In this document: positions 1-7,888 of the stretch, piece after piece | How the letters are laid out: each line of letters begins with the position of its first letter | Numbering within the stretch: the stretch's first letter is position 1 | Origin: Rhodocyclales bacterium | GTDB taxonomy: Bacteria > Pseudomonadota > Gammaproteobacteria > Burkholderiales > Rhodocyclaceae | Assembly: GCA_026399435.1 (NCBI GenBank) | Contig: JAPLQX010000014.1 | Coordinates: 1-57,112 of the forward strand | DNA: 57,112 nucleotides | Reading direction: 5' to 3' | Notes under the pieces: generated by a model | What the model was told of the DNA's origin: nothing | Seen by the model: only the letters and a program-made list of their open reading frames with translations | Databases searched by the model: none | Program-made: the position numbers and the translations under genes

Positions 1-557
1 ACGACCACGCGCCCCACGGCCACGGCGAAGTCGCCTTCAAGGACGTGCGGGTTCCCGTGTCCAACATCCTGCTCGGCGAAGGGCGCGGCGTCGAAATCGC
101 CCAGGGCCGCCTCGGCCCGGGCCGCATCCACCACTGCATGCGCCTGATCGGCCTCGCCGAGCGCGCGCTGGAACTGATGTGCAAGCGCGCGCTGAAACGC
201 GTCGCCTTCCACAAGCCGATCTCCGACCAGGGGGTGACGCGCGAGCGCATCGCCGAATCGCGCATCATGATCGACCAGGCGCGCTTCCTGACGCTGAACG
301 CGGCATGGAAGATGGATACCGCCGGCAACAAGGTGGCGAAGCAGGAAATCGCCATGATCAAGGTCGCCGCGCCCAACATGGCGCTGCAGGTGATCGACTG
401 GGCCATGCAGGTGCATGGCGGCGCCGGCGTCTCCGACGACTTCCCGCTGGCCGCGGCCTACGCCCAGGCCCGCACGCTGCGCTATGCCGACGGTCCCGAC
501 GAGGTGCATCGCAACGCCATCGCAAAGCAGGAGCTGGGTCGCTATCTGAGCAAGTAA
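1..557 (+). CDS. Acyl-CoA dehydrogenase, C-terminal part (5' truncated by window edge)
   Basis: The open frame runs in from the window edge (reading from base 3) and stops at 555-557, so about 184 C-terminal residues are visible. They form the helical C-terminal domain of an FAD-dependent acyl-CoA dehydrogenase, with the typical [15 protein letters not shown] segment and the ending [11 protein letters not shown]. This DGPDEVH form is characteristic of the ACAD10/11-like branch; an Asp seems to stand where medium-chain enzymes carry their catalytic Glu (inference from motif alignment). The gene lies 174 bases before an acyl-CoA ligase on the same strand, suggesting a fatty or aromatic acyl-CoA degradation unit. 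A GTG at 45 is internal, not a start. Confidence 0.93.
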   Translation, partial: DHAPHGHGEVAFKDVRVPVSNILLGEGRGVEIAQGRLGPGRIHHCMRLIGLAERALELMCKRALKRVAFHKPISDQGVTRERIAESRIMIDQARFLTLNAAWKMDTAGNKVAKQEIAMIKVAAPNMALQVIDWAMQVHGGAGVSDDFPLAAAYAQARTLRYADGPDEVHRNAIAKQELGRYLSK

Positions 558-731
558 CGCAAATGACAGTGAGAGTCACCCGTCGATGATGAAACACGCG
601 AAAGGCGAATTGAAGGCCCGCCCCTCCCATCCTCCCCTCACGGGGAGGCTTCTGGTCAGCTCGCTTCGCTCGTCTATCACCAGTAGCTCCGAACGAGTTA
701 TTTCACGCTAATCGCGGAGAGAAGAGCAAAC
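558..731. other. Intergenic stretch with hairpins
   Basis: No gene seen. A GC-rich inverted repeat (CCTCCCC / GGGGAGG, about 634-651) lies downstream of the dehydrogenase and may help end transcription, although no T-run follows. A second partly self-complementary stretch begins and ends with CTGGT / ACCAG at about 654-684. The ribosome site for the next gene (GGAGAGAAGAG) is at 716-726. Confidence 0.4.
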
Positions 732-2399
732 ATGTCCGACCGTCACTTCGCGCACTGGCCCAAGGGCCTGCCGCGCCACATGAGCGTCCCCGAGACCGAC
801 CTGTTCTACAACGTCGAGGTGTCGGCGAAGCGTTTCCCCAACAAGCCCTACCTGATCTTCTACGACACGAAAATCACGTTCGCGGAATTCAAGGACGAGG
901 CGGAGCGCCTCGCCGGCTGGCTCGAAAAGCAGGGCGTGAAAAAGGGCGACCGCGTGCTGCTCTACATGCAGAACAGCCCGCAGTTTGTGCTGGCCTACTA
1001 CGCCATCCTGCGCGCCAATGCCGTGGTGGTGCCGGTCAATCCGATGAACATGACGACCGAGTTGCGCCACTACGTCAGGGACAGCGGCGCCACGGTGGCC
1101 ATCGTCGCGCAGGACATCTACCCGCAGATGAAGCCGCTGCTCGGATCGGGTGAAGCTCAGGGCCTGCAAAGGATTCTCGTCGCGGCCTATGCCGACTACC
1201 TCAAGGCCGAGACCGACCTCAAGGTGCCCGACTTCGTCAAGGCGCCGCGCCAAGCCATCGCCGACGAGGGCGTCACGCTGTGGTCCGATGCGCTGGCGCA
1301 GGCGCTGCGCCCCGGCCCGGTGACGGTCGGCCCCGACGACCTTTGCGTGATGCCCTACACCTCGGGCACCACCGGCCATCCCAAGGGCTGCATGCACACG
1401 CACCGCACGGCCATGCACACCCAGATGGGCGGCTACCAGTGGTTCAGCATCCAGCAGGATGCGGTGTATCTCGCGGTGCTGCCCTTCTTCCACGTCACCG
1501 GCATGCAGGGCAGCATGAGCGGCCCACTGCAGGCCGGCTCCACCGTGGTGCTGTTGCCGCGCTGGGACCGCGACGCCGCCGCGCAGTGCATCGCGCGCTA
1601 CGGCGTGACCTCATGGACCGCGATCCCGACCATGGTGATCGACTTCCTGATGAATCCGAAACTCGGCGAGTACGACCTGTCGTCGATCAGCCGCATGAGC
1701 GGCGGCGGCGCCGCGATGCCAGAGGCCATCGCGCAGAAGCTGCTCGACATGGGCATCACCTACGTCGAAGGCTATGGCCTGTCGGAAACCATCGCGCCCT
1801 CGCATATCAACCCGCCCGACCGGCCGAAGAAGCAGTGCCTCGGTATCCCGATCTTCGACGTCGAGTCGATGGCGGTCGATCCGAACACCTTCGAGGAACT
1901 GCCGGCCAACGAAGTCGGCGAGATCGTCACGCGCGGCCCGCAGGTCTTCATCGGCTACTGGAACAATCCCGAGGCGACGCACAATGCCTTCGTCGACATC
2001 GGCGGGCTACGCTGGTTTCGCACCGGCGACCTGGGCCGCGTCGACGAGGACGGCTACTTCTTCATGGTCGACCGCCTCAAGCGCATGATCAACGCCTCCG
2101 GCTTCAAGGTCTGGCCGGCCGAGGTCGAGGCCCTGATGTACGAGCACCCCGCGATCCAGGAAGCCTGCGTGATCGGCGCCAGAGATGCCCACCGCGGCGA
2201 GACGGTCAAGGCCATCGTGGTGATCAAGGAAGCCCAGCGCGGCAAGATCAGCGAGCAGGACATCATCGACTGGGCGCGGCAGAACATGGCCGCCTACAAG
2301 TCGCCGCGCATCGTCGAGTTCGTCGAGACCCTGCCCAAGTCCGCCACCGGCAAAGTCATGTGGCGCGCGCTGCAGGAGAAGGAAACCGCCCGGGCCTGA
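732..2399 (+). CDS. Long-chain fatty-acid--CoA ligase (AMP-forming)
   Basis: 555 residues, full length for a class I adenylate-forming acyl-CoA synthetase that activates a carboxylic acid to its acyl-CoA through an acyl-adenylate. The AMP-binding loop YTSGTTGHPKG lies near residues 209-219, the adenine motif YGLSETIAP near 345, the hinge motif with TGDLGRVDEDGYF near 435, and the C-terminal catalytic lysine in PKSATGKVMW near 540. The ATG has a GGAGAGAAGAG site in front. It follows an acyl-CoA dehydrogenase, so beta-oxidation of an exogenous acid is the natural reading; chain length and whether the substrate is aliphatic cannot be told from sequence alone. Confidence 0.93.
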   Translation: MSDRHFAHWPKGLPRHMSVPETDLFYNVEVSAKRFPNKPYLIFYDTKITFAEFKDEAERLAGWLEKQGVKKGDRVLLYMQNSPQFVLAYYAILRANAVVVPVNPMNMTTELRHYVRDSGATVAIVAQDIYPQMKPLLGSGEAQGLQRILVAAYADYLKAETDLKVPDFVKAPRQAIADEGVTLWSDALAQALRPGPVTVGPDDLCVMPYTSGTTGHPKGCMHTHRTAMHTQMGGYQWFSIQQDAVYLAVLPFFHVTGMQGSMSGPLQAGSTVVLLPRWDRDAAAQCIARYGVTSWTAIPTMVIDFLMNPKLGEYDLSSISRMSGGGAAMPEAIAQKLLDMGITYVEGYGLSETIAPSHINPPDRPKKQCLGIPIFDVESMAVDPNTFEELPANEVGEIVTRGPQVFIGYWNNPEATHNAFVDIGGLRWFRTGDLGRVDEDGYFFMVDRLKRMINASGFKVWPAEVEALMYEHPAIQEACVIGARDAHRGETVKAIVVIKEAQRGKISEQDIIDWARQNMAAYKSPRIVEFVETLPKSATGKVMWRALQEKETARA

Positions 2400-2521
2400 C
2401 GACGACGCGTCATACCCGGTCGCAAGAGGTAGAATTCCGCGTCCTGATCCGCAGCGGCGGTTGCGCCGCCGTGGATCACGCCAAGCCTCCATGCTGCACC
2501 TCTCGGATCGAACGAAGACGA

Positions 2522-4132
2522 ATGAAAACCCAATCACTCGATTTCTGGATCGACGCCATGCGCATGCGCTGGGATGCCTACTTGCTGCGCGGCACCCAAG
2601 ACGACTTCTCCGATTTTGCGGCTGCGCTCAACGGCCTGACGGAACATGTCACCCGGCTCGGCTTGCCGGGACTCGCCAGACAATGTTCGGCCCTCGAAGC
2701 AGAAACCCTTGCGCACATGACGCAGCGACCGGAAGACCACCCGCTGGCGAAGGAAACCGCAAGGGCGCTCAACGGCGAGGTGGATGCCCTGATCGCCGCG
2801 ATTGCGGCGGCGCGCAAGCAGGATCCGTCGGCAAAGCACATCGAGGATGACCCGACGCGGACGGTGGAATGGGTCAAGCCTCGCTCGGTCTGGATGGTGG
2901 CGCCGAAAGACAGCAGTTGGGCGGCAGGGCTGGCGGAGCAACTGGCGTTCTACGGCTTTCGCGTCAATGAATACCGCTGGGGCGTGGCGTTGCCGGAAGG
3001 CGAGGCTCCGTTCGCCGTCATATTCCTTCCCGACAGCGACGGCGGCGTCGCGGACAACATCGGCCGCGACGGCCTGGAGCAGGTGGCCCGCGTCAGGGAG
3101 CGTTGTCCGGTCAGCCAGTTGTTCTACGTCGGCGTCACCCGCTCGCTCGATTCAATGGTGGCCCTGATGCGGGCGGGCATCGACATCACGATGCAAACCG
3201 ACGACAAGATGGCGGCCTTGCTGTCGCGGATACTCGACATGGTGCAAATTCGCGAACAGGAGCGCTTTCGCGTGCTGATCGTCGAAGACTCCAAGGTGGC
3301 GGTGGCGATGATCAAGAGGGCGCTGGCCAACCACAGCATCGATACGCATGCCATTACCAGCCCGAGCGGCATTCTCGATGCCATGGACCAGTTTCAGCCC
3401 GACCTGGTGCTGATGGACATGCACATGCCCACCTGCACCGGCGTCGAGGCGACGCGGGTCCTGCGCCAGTTGCCCAGCTACCAGGCGACACCGATTGTTT
3501 ACCTGTCCGGGGAAACCGACATCGGCCTGCAGGTGGAAGCCCTGCGCCTGGGCGGCGATCACTTCATGACCAAGCCGTTCAACCCCGTATTGCTGGCGGC
3601 GACATTGAAGACCACCGTCGAACGTCATCGCGAGATGCGCCGCGCCAGCCGGCATGACGGACTGACCGGCCTGCTGAACCATACGGCGGCCAAGACCGAA
3701 CTCGATGCCTGGATCGCTTCCGGAGCGACGGGCGTTTGCGTCGCCATGATCGACATCGACCATTTCAAATCGGTCAATGACACCTACGGCCACCCCGTGG
3801 GCGACCAGGTGATTCGCAGCCTGGGCTGGCTGCTGAAGGGGCGCCTGCGCGTCACCGACATCGTCGGACGCTATGGCGGAGAAGAGTTCATCGTCGCCGC
3901 GCGCGACACCAAGGTCACCGACATGCGCTCGGTGCTGGACCGTATTCGCGCGGCCTTTGCCACGCTGCCGCACGCGCATCCGGGCGGCGTTCTGCGCGGA
4001 AGCTTCAGCGCGGGACTGGCGGCCCAGGTCGACTATCCCAGTACCGCGGAGTTGATCGCAGCGGCCGACGACGCCTTGCTGCGGGCCAAGCGCGAAGGCC
4101 GCAACAGACTGCTGCTGGCCGAACCGGTCTGA
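2522..4132 (+). CDS. Response-regulator diguanylate cyclase (receiver + GGDEF)
   Basis: 536 residues. Residues 1-100 form a helical region without an obvious phosphorylatable His; 120-240 look like a degenerate receiver; 250-365 are a canonical receiver (acidic VEDS, phosphoacceptor D299 in LMDMHMP, K351 in TKPF); 375-532 are a GGDEF domain with intact GGEEF (452-456) and an RVTD inhibitory I-site five residues upstream. It should synthesise cyclic di-GMP under phosphorelay control with product inhibition. The frame is open far upstream inside the ligase gene, but that part is a shadow; ATG at 2522 is the sensible start. It stands alone after the ligase with no kinase next to it. Confidence 0.92.
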   Translation: MKTQSLDFWIDAMRMRWDAYLLRGTQDDFSDFAAALNGLTEHVTRLGLPGLARQCSALEAETLAHMTQRPEDHPLAKETARALNGEVDALIAAIAAARKQDPSAKHIEDDPTRTVEWVKPRSVWMVAPKDSSWAAGLAEQLAFYGFRVNEYRWGVALPEGEAPFAVIFLPDSDGGVADNIGRDGLEQVARVRERCPVSQLFYVGVTRSLDSMVALMRAGIDITMQTDDKMAALLSRILDMVQIREQERFRVLIVEDSKVAVAMIKRALANHSIDTHAITSPSGILDAMDQFQPDLVLMDMHMPTCTGVEATRVLRQLPSYQATPIVYLSGETDIGLQVEALRLGGDHFMTKPFNPVLLAATLKTTVERHREMRRASRHDGLTGLLNHTAAKTELDAWIASGATGVCVAMIDIDHFKSVNDTYGHPVGDQVIRSLGWLLKGRLRVTDIVGRYGGEEFIVAARDTKVTDMRSVLDRIRAAFATLPHAHPGGVLRGSFSAGLAAQVDYPSTAELIAAADDALLRAKREGRNRLLLAEPV

Positions 4133-4194
4133 GCAGAACGGCGGCTCTAGCCGCCATCCGCGCGACGGCCGTCGCCGTCGCGCCTCGCAAATCA

Positions 4195-4216
4195 CCGTAC
4201 CGCCAGCGCCGGCTTT
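4195..4216 (-). repeat. Dispersed 3'-end repeat, copy 1 (reverse orientation)
   Basis: The reverse strand reads AAAGCCGGCGCTGGCGGTACGG, close to four other intergenic copies at 14043, 48693, 49887 and 53861. It sits about 60 bases after the stop codon of the GGDEF gene, outside any gene. Confidence 0.6.
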
Positions 4217-4237
4217 CATGGCGCCGGTGGCGCTCGC

Positions 4238-4266
4238 TTGCCAAAATGCCGGATAAATCGTTAAAT
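4238..4266 (+). promoter_or_regulatory. Putative sigma70 promoter of the ATPase/STAS gene
   Basis: TTGCCA, a 17-base spacer and TTAAAT precede the gene at 4331. Transcription would start near 4273 and the transcript leader would contain the 4297-4314 hairpin. Confidence 0.4.
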
Positions 4267-4296
4267 CCATTTCAAGTAGCGCTGCCTGCTGGCGCT

Positions 4297-4314
4297 GCAC
4301 TAATTCGTTAGTGC
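4297..4314 (+). other. Perfect hairpin in the leader of the ATPase/STAS gene
   Basis: GCACTAA, loop TTCG, TTAGTGC: a 7-base-pair stem with a stable tetraloop ending three bases before the TAGGAG ribosome site. It could modulate translation. GCACTAA recurs at 5572-5578 at the far end of the gene. Confidence 0.5.
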
Positions 4315-4330
4315 CCATAGGAGCCGAGCG

Positions 4331-5578
4331 TTGTACCAAGTTGGCAAGAACTTCGTGAATACCGCAGATCAGCGTATCGCCCGAAAAGGCAAGCGTCTGT
4401 TCGTAAACGCCTTCGAGACACATGAAGATATAGGCACTCTTGCAAAGCTAACCAGTTGGATACTGCATAACCCGCAGACCAATAACGTCGTCCTCTATTT
4501 CCCGCAGCACTTCAGAGTATTCCCGAACACCATCGCACCCCTTGCCTGCATGGTGGACCATCTGCGTAATACGGGTGTCAAGGTAACCGTTCACAACGAA
4601 GTTCCAGAACTCAACGAAACATGTTTCGATAGCCCGCCCCTACCGTCTCCGGAGAATCTGTCCGAAATGGTGAGGCCATCAGGAATTGTTTGGAAATACA
4701 CCAACTCGTCTGAAGTTGCCGCACTGCTAGACACAGTTGTTGAGTATCTCGCTCGCAAACTTGTGTGCGAGCAGGGCGTTCTCTTAGCCTTGGAATGGTG
4801 CATGAATGAAATGCTCGACAATGTCTTTCAACACGCTAACGTCAAGGCCGGCTATTTCATGTTTCAGCTCCAGCAAGAGCGCCGACGACTTTCATTCTGC
4901 GTTGCCGACCAAGGAATTGGTGTCCTGCATTCATTTGCAGGCTCGCGGTACAAACCATCTTCCGCAGTTGATGCAATTACCCTTGCGCTTCAACGCGGCG
5001 TAACAACCAACGATGAATGTCAGGGCAATGGACTCTGGGGGGCATCGGAAATCATCACCCTAAATCACGGGCAAATGACGATCTCGAGTGGCGGTGGCGC
5101 CATCTTCTACAACCGCCAGACCGGTCAAATAAAGAACTTTGACACTGTGTATGTACTCGACCGAGACACCCCAGGCACGATCATTGATGTTCAGCTCGTT
5201 GCATCTCGTCCTATTGATCTACTCACGGCATTTCATGGAGATTTTGACCCGGTTAATCTCCGAATCGAAAGCATGGAGGATACGCAGGGGTTCTTGGTGC
5301 TGCCCTTGAAAAAGGCTTCGGTTGGAACAGGCACACGTGCCGCCGGGCGCGATATGCGTCTCTACATCCAAAATCTGATTCAAAGCTCAGAACAACCGGT
5401 GCTGATTGATTTCGCAGGCGTTGGCATGGTCAGTTCCAGCTATGCCGACGAATTTGTCGGTAAGCTCTATAAAGAGTTGGCGCCGGAATTAATAGGCGAA
5501 CGCCTGCGGTTTGCCAACTTATCTCCTACCGTGAAGCTCATCATCACAAATGCAGTTGCCATGCGTCGTGGGCACTAA
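4331..5578 (+). CDS. ATP-binding (GHKL-type) protein with STAS-like DUF4325 domain
   Basis: 415 residues with a TTG start; the TAGGAG site at 4317-4322 supports this. The centre carries a histidine-kinase-type ATPase fold: N-box NEMLDNVFQHA (159-169), G1 box VADQGIGV (191-198) and G2 box GNGLWG (232-237). No phosphorylatable His domain is visible, so it is probably an anti-sigma-like or regulatory ATPase rather than a sensor kinase. Residues 320-410 resemble the STAS-like DUF4325 module (LIDFAGVGMVSSSYADEF). The N-terminal 100 residues are unassigned. Base composition is nearer 50 % GC, well below both neighbours, and no partner genes are present; this suggests acquisition by transfer. Function unknown. 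Confidence 0.85.
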   Translation: MYQVGKNFVNTADQRIARKGKRLFVNAFETHEDIGTLAKLTSWILHNPQTNNVVLYFPQHFRVFPNTIAPLACMVDHLRNTGVKVTVHNEVPELNETCFDSPPLPSPENLSEMVRPSGIVWKYTNSSEVAALLDTVVEYLARKLVCEQGVLLALEWCMNEMLDNVFQHANVKAGYFMFQLQQERRRLSFCVADQGIGVLHSFAGSRYKPSSAVDAITLALQRGVTTNDECQGNGLWGASEIITLNHGQMTISSGGGAIFYNRQTGQIKNFDTVYVLDRDTPGTIIDVQLVASRPIDLLTAFHGDFDPVNLRIESMEDTQGFLVLPLKKASVGTGTRAAGRDMRLYIQNLIQSSEQPVLIDFAGVGMVSSSYADEFVGKLYKELAPELIGERLRFANLSPTVKLIITNAVAMRRGH

Positions 5579-5590
5579 CCCGGCAAGACC

Positions 5591-5613
5591 ATAGGGGTCA
5601 GAGACATTTGATC
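5591..5613 (+). repeat. REP-like half element (TAGGGGTCAGAGAC)
   Basis: The string TAGGGGTCAGAGAC followed by ATTTGATCT resembles one arm of the GGGGTCAGAGNC... palindromes often seen near Y1 (IS200/REP-associated) transposases in proteobacteria. No complementary arm or transposase is present, so it would be a decayed remnant. Confidence 0.3.
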
Positions 5614-5687
5614 TCCTGTGAATATTTTGGAACAGACCACGATTTCATGCGGTGATTTCTGACGTTGCCAATGAAGAGCGGAATCGC

Positions 5688-6200
5688 ATGAAGACCGAGA
5701 TAGCTATCAGGAGTGAGACCGATGCCGATGCCGGTACCATTGCCGACCTCACAATCGCTGCATTCAGCACTCTGCCGATCAACAATCACACGGAGCAATT
5801 CATCATTGCCGCGCGGCGCGGCGCCAAAGCCCTGACTGTTTCGCTCGTGGCTGAAATGGACGGGCGCGTAGTTGGACATATCGCATTTTCTCCAGTGGCG
5901 ATGTCCGACGGCTCTTCGGGTTGGTACGGACTGGGGCCCGTATCGGTTCTGCCCGAATACCAGCGGCAGGGGATTGGCGGGGCGTTGATACAAGAGGGAC
6001 TGTCACGACTGAAAGAGCTTGGTGCCCGGGGATGCTGCCTGGTGGGGCATCCGGAGTACTACAAGCGCTTCGGATTCCAGAACACTCGGGGACTGGTCCA
6101 CGAGGGAGTTCCGCAAGACGTCTTCTTTGTCATGTCATTCGATGGACATATACCCCAGGGAATCGTTGAGTTCCATGAGGGATTCAAAGCGGCTGGCTAG
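5688..6200 (+). CDS. GNAT family N-acetyltransferase (YhbS-like)
   Basis: 170 residues. The acetyl-CoA-binding motif A is seen in VLPEYQRQGIGGALIQEGL (about residues 88-106), followed by the YhbS-type segment LVGHPEYYKRFGF. It transfers acetyl groups from acetyl-CoA to an unidentified amine. I chose ATG at 5688, preceded by GAAGAG at 5674, over an upstream GTG at 5652 because the conserved N-terminus begins there. It sits between the AT-rich ATPase gene and the mobile mystery pair, so it is probably part of the same accessory stretch. Confidence 0.88.
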   Translation: MKTEIAIRSETDADAGTIADLTIAAFSTLPINNHTEQFIIAARRGAKALTVSLVAEMDGRVVGHIAFSPVAMSDGSSGWYGLGPVSVLPEYQRQGIGGALIQEGLSRLKELGARGCCLVGHPEYYKRFGFQNTRGLVHEGVPQDVFFVMSFDGHIPQGIVEFHEGFKAAG

Positions 6201-6239
6201 CGGTCTGCTTTGCAAGTGATAGACCACCAGCTATATGGG

Positions 6240-6824
6240 TCAGCTTCGGGCAAAGGCGAGCAGGGGCGCGTAATCGCGGGCATCGGCGGCTTGCAGGGCA
6301 GCGATATACGCCTGTCGTGTTGCGCCGGCATCAACCAGACCGCGGCTGCCCCAGGTGAAACGGGGCTGGCCTAGCCGTTCGGCGAGGAGGTCGGCCATCA
6401 GACGAGCGTGACGACCATTGCCGTTGGGGAAGGGATGGATGGCGACCAGGCGGTGATGGAAGCGGACGGCGATTTCGTCGGGCGGATAGCTGGCGTGGTC
6501 AATCTGGTAATGAACGTCGTCCAGCAGTTTGCGCAACTCGACAGAGATCTTCGGCCAGTCGATGCCGATGTTCTTGTCGGACGTGCGGAACGATCCTGCC
6601 CAGCGCCAGGTGTCACCGAACATCTGCTTGTGCAACTGGCGGACGAAGGCTTCGTTGAGGATTTCCTTGCGCTGTTTGCGTGCCCATTCGTCACCCTGCT
6701 GGATGTTGAGTTGCTCCCACTCGTTCAGCTCCGCCTGCGTGGTGAGGTGGCCGGGGATCAGGCTGGCGAGTTCGTCGGCATCGAGCGGGGTGGCGCCGGG
6801 CGGGTAGTCGAGCGCAACGGCCAT
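6240..6824 (-). CDS. Mobile mystery protein B (Fic/DOC family)
   Basis: 194 residues. The Fic active-site loop reads HPFPNGNGRHAR (130-141), giving the catalytic His, the anion-binding GNG and the following Arg; the usual acidic residue before GNGR is Asn here, which could change metal binding. Fic proteins transfer AMP or other phosphate-containing groups to target proteins. The family (TIGR02613 by recall) is almost always encoded right after mobile mystery protein A, as here: the ATG lies two bases after that gene's stop. I see no clear (S/T)xxxE(G/N) inhibitory helix; the nearest is TTQAEL at 28-33. ATG at 6824 fits the family N-terminus better than the longer open frame. Confidence 0.88.
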   Translation of the reverse strand: MAVALDYPPGATPLDADELASLIPGHLTTQAELNEWEQLNIQQGDEWARKQRKEILNEAFVRQLHKQMFGDTWRWAGSFRTSDKNIGIDWPKISVELRKLLDDVHYQIDHASYPPDEIAVRFHHRLVAIHPFPNGNGRHARLMADLLAERLGQPRFTWGSRGLVDAGATRQAYIAALQAADARDYAPLLAFARS

Positions 6825-6826
6825 GC

Positions 6827-7297
6827 TTATTTGCTCTCGCGCCACAGCTCGCGCCGTGAGCCTTTGAGCAGGCTCTCGGCGAGGCTGCGCGTCTGGTTGG
6901 CGACGGTATTCTTCGACGTGGCCTGCGCTTCGAGCGCCATGGTGTGGCTGACGGCGGCCATGCGCTGGCGGGCCAGGGTGGTGGCGCGTGATTCCAGCGC
7001 GCCAGCCAGCGACTGCTTGGGCACCAGGGCATAGTGCAGCTCGCAGCCCAGCGCCTCGGCGGCGCGGCGCAAGGTGGCGAGGCTGATGGTGTCGTCGGCC
7101 TCGGAGGCTTCGAGTCGGGTCACGGTGGACGTGACCACGCCCAGTCGCTTGGCTAGTTGCGTGGCGGGCATGCCCAGCGCCTCGCGGATGGCCTTGAGCC
7201 ACCCGGAAGGTGGGCGCGAGGGCAAGTCAGCCGAGCGCCAACGCGCCAGGGCAGCGTCGAGCTGTTGAAGTTTGAGATCAGAGAAGTTCAGTTTCAT
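6827..7297 (-). CDS. Mobile mystery protein A (XRE-type regulator)
   Basis: 156 residues with a helix-turn-helix of the XRE/Cro type at about 33-85 (GMPATQLAKRLGVVTSTVTRLEASE) and a helical C-terminal part. Family recall: TIGR02612, the constant partner of the Fic protein encoded immediately downstream. It is expected to repress its own operon. Three copies of a TTGC-N8-GCAA palindrome in front of it, exactly 33 bases apart, are the natural binding sites. The pair behaves like a toxin-antitoxin module and has been linked to mobile elements, although its biological role has not been established as far as I know. Confidence 0.88.
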   Translation of the reverse strand: MKLNFSDLKLQQLDAALARWRSADLPSRPPSGWLKAIREALGMPATQLAKRLGVVTSTVTRLEASEADDTISLATLRRAAEALGCELHYALVPKQSLAGALESRATTLARQRMAAVSHTMALEAQATSKNTVANQTRSLAESLLKGSRRELWRESK

Positions 7298-7301
7298 GGT
7301 T

Positions 7302-7317
7302 TTGCGCTCTAATGCAA
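7302..7317 (-). promoter_or_regulatory. Operator-like palindrome 1 (TTGC-N8-GCAA)
   Basis: TTGC, eight bases, GCAA, lying five bases upstream of the mobile mystery A start codon, over its expected ribosome site. Probable binding site for the XRE protein (inference from repetition and position). Confidence 0.6.
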
Positions 7318-7334
7318 GAGTATGAATCTATATA

Positions 7335-7350
7335 TTGCATTATAAAGCAA
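7335..7350 (-). promoter_or_regulatory. Operator-like palindrome 2 (TTGC-N8-GCAA)
   Basis: Centre-to-centre 33 bases from copies 1 and 3. On the minus strand the site contains TATAAT, a plausible -10 box, so binding would block the promoter. The six flanking bases TATTGC are shared with copy 3. Confidence 0.65.
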
Positions 7351-7367
7351 TAATAATCAACTCTATT

Positions 7368-7383
7368 TTGCATTGTGGTGCAA
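7368..7383 (-). promoter_or_regulatory. Operator-like palindrome 3 (TTGC-N8-GCAA)
   Basis: Third copy, again 33 bases further upstream. With flanks it reads TATTGC-N8-GCAA-AATA on the minus strand, almost the same as copy 2. Confidence 0.6.
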
Positions 7384-7609
7384 TATTTAAAGCTGAACCG
7401 GCCCATCGGGCAGCTTTGCCAGCACGGCCTTGCGTACCTCGGCGACCCAAGCATCGAGGTCTACCATCGAAATATCTGCCCGGCCCCTTCCCTTCTTTTC
7501 TCCGCCACAGCCATATTTGAAGTGGCCTGAACCCACGCGCATTCGCCGTCCCGCTTTTCCTGGAATAGTGCCATAGTGCCGTCGTGCGGCGAGTAAAGGA
7601 GGTGCAATC

Positions 7610-7888
7610 ATGGCAGCGACAGCCAATCAACTCAGCATAAGGATCGTCGGCGCCAACGGGCAGATTTCGCTCGGCAAGCAGTTCGCCGGAAGGCAGGTGC
7701 TCGTCGAGGAGAAGGAACAGGGCGTCTGGCTGGTGAGAACAGCGACGGTGGTTCCCGACAACGAACGCTGGCTGCACGAACCTCAGGCGGCAGCCCAACT
7801 CCAGGAGGCGCTGAACTGGGCGCAAGGCAATCCGCCGACCGACCGCAAGGCCGCTGCCGTGCTGGAGAAGCTTCGTGGCAAAGGCTGA
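7610..7888 (+). CDS. Probable antitoxin of a type II module
   Basis: 92 residues, ATG with a near-perfect AAAGGAGGTG site. The N-terminal half (SIRIVGANGQISLGKQFAGRQVLVEE) has the swapped-hairpin AbrB/SpoVT-like look of antitoxins, and the C-terminal half is helical. It overlaps the next reading frame by 14 bases, the coupling typical of antitoxin-toxin pairs. The partner appears deleted internally (see 7875-8009), so this may be a solitary antitoxin left behind. Confidence 0.7.
   Translation: MAATANQLSIRIVGANGQISLGKQFAGRQVLVEEKEQGVWLVRTATVVPDNERWLHEPQAAAQLQEALNWAQGNPPTDRKAAAVLEKLRGKG

Larger units (their letters stand above)
7298..7609. other. Divergent intergenic region of the two toxin-antitoxin-like modules
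   Basis: AT-rich from 7318 to 7390, holding the three operator-like palindromes of the leftward XRE/Fic pair. From 7390 to 7590 it is GC-richer; its minus strand stays open (7387-7626, ending ...DLDAWVAEVRKAVLAKLPDG), faintly like the end of an excisionase-type DNA-binding protein, but I cannot support a gene. A strong AAAGGAGGTG site at 7596-7605 serves the antitoxin. Confidence 0.5.

Noticed and set aside
3152..4423. A 423-codon leftward frame opposite the GGDEF gene
   Set aside because: Antisense to clear receiver and GGDEF motifs, with no family likeness of its own.
4297..5578. Possible integron cassette boundaries around the ATPase gene
   Set aside because: The hairpin and the GCACTAA repeat do not give the GTTRRRY core or the long paired structure of an attC site.
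7387..7626. A leftward frame ending DLDAWVAEVRKAVLAKLPDG that faintly resembles an excisionase-type protein
   Set aside because: No ribosome site, it overlaps the antitoxin start, and the likeness is too weak to call a gene or pseudogene.
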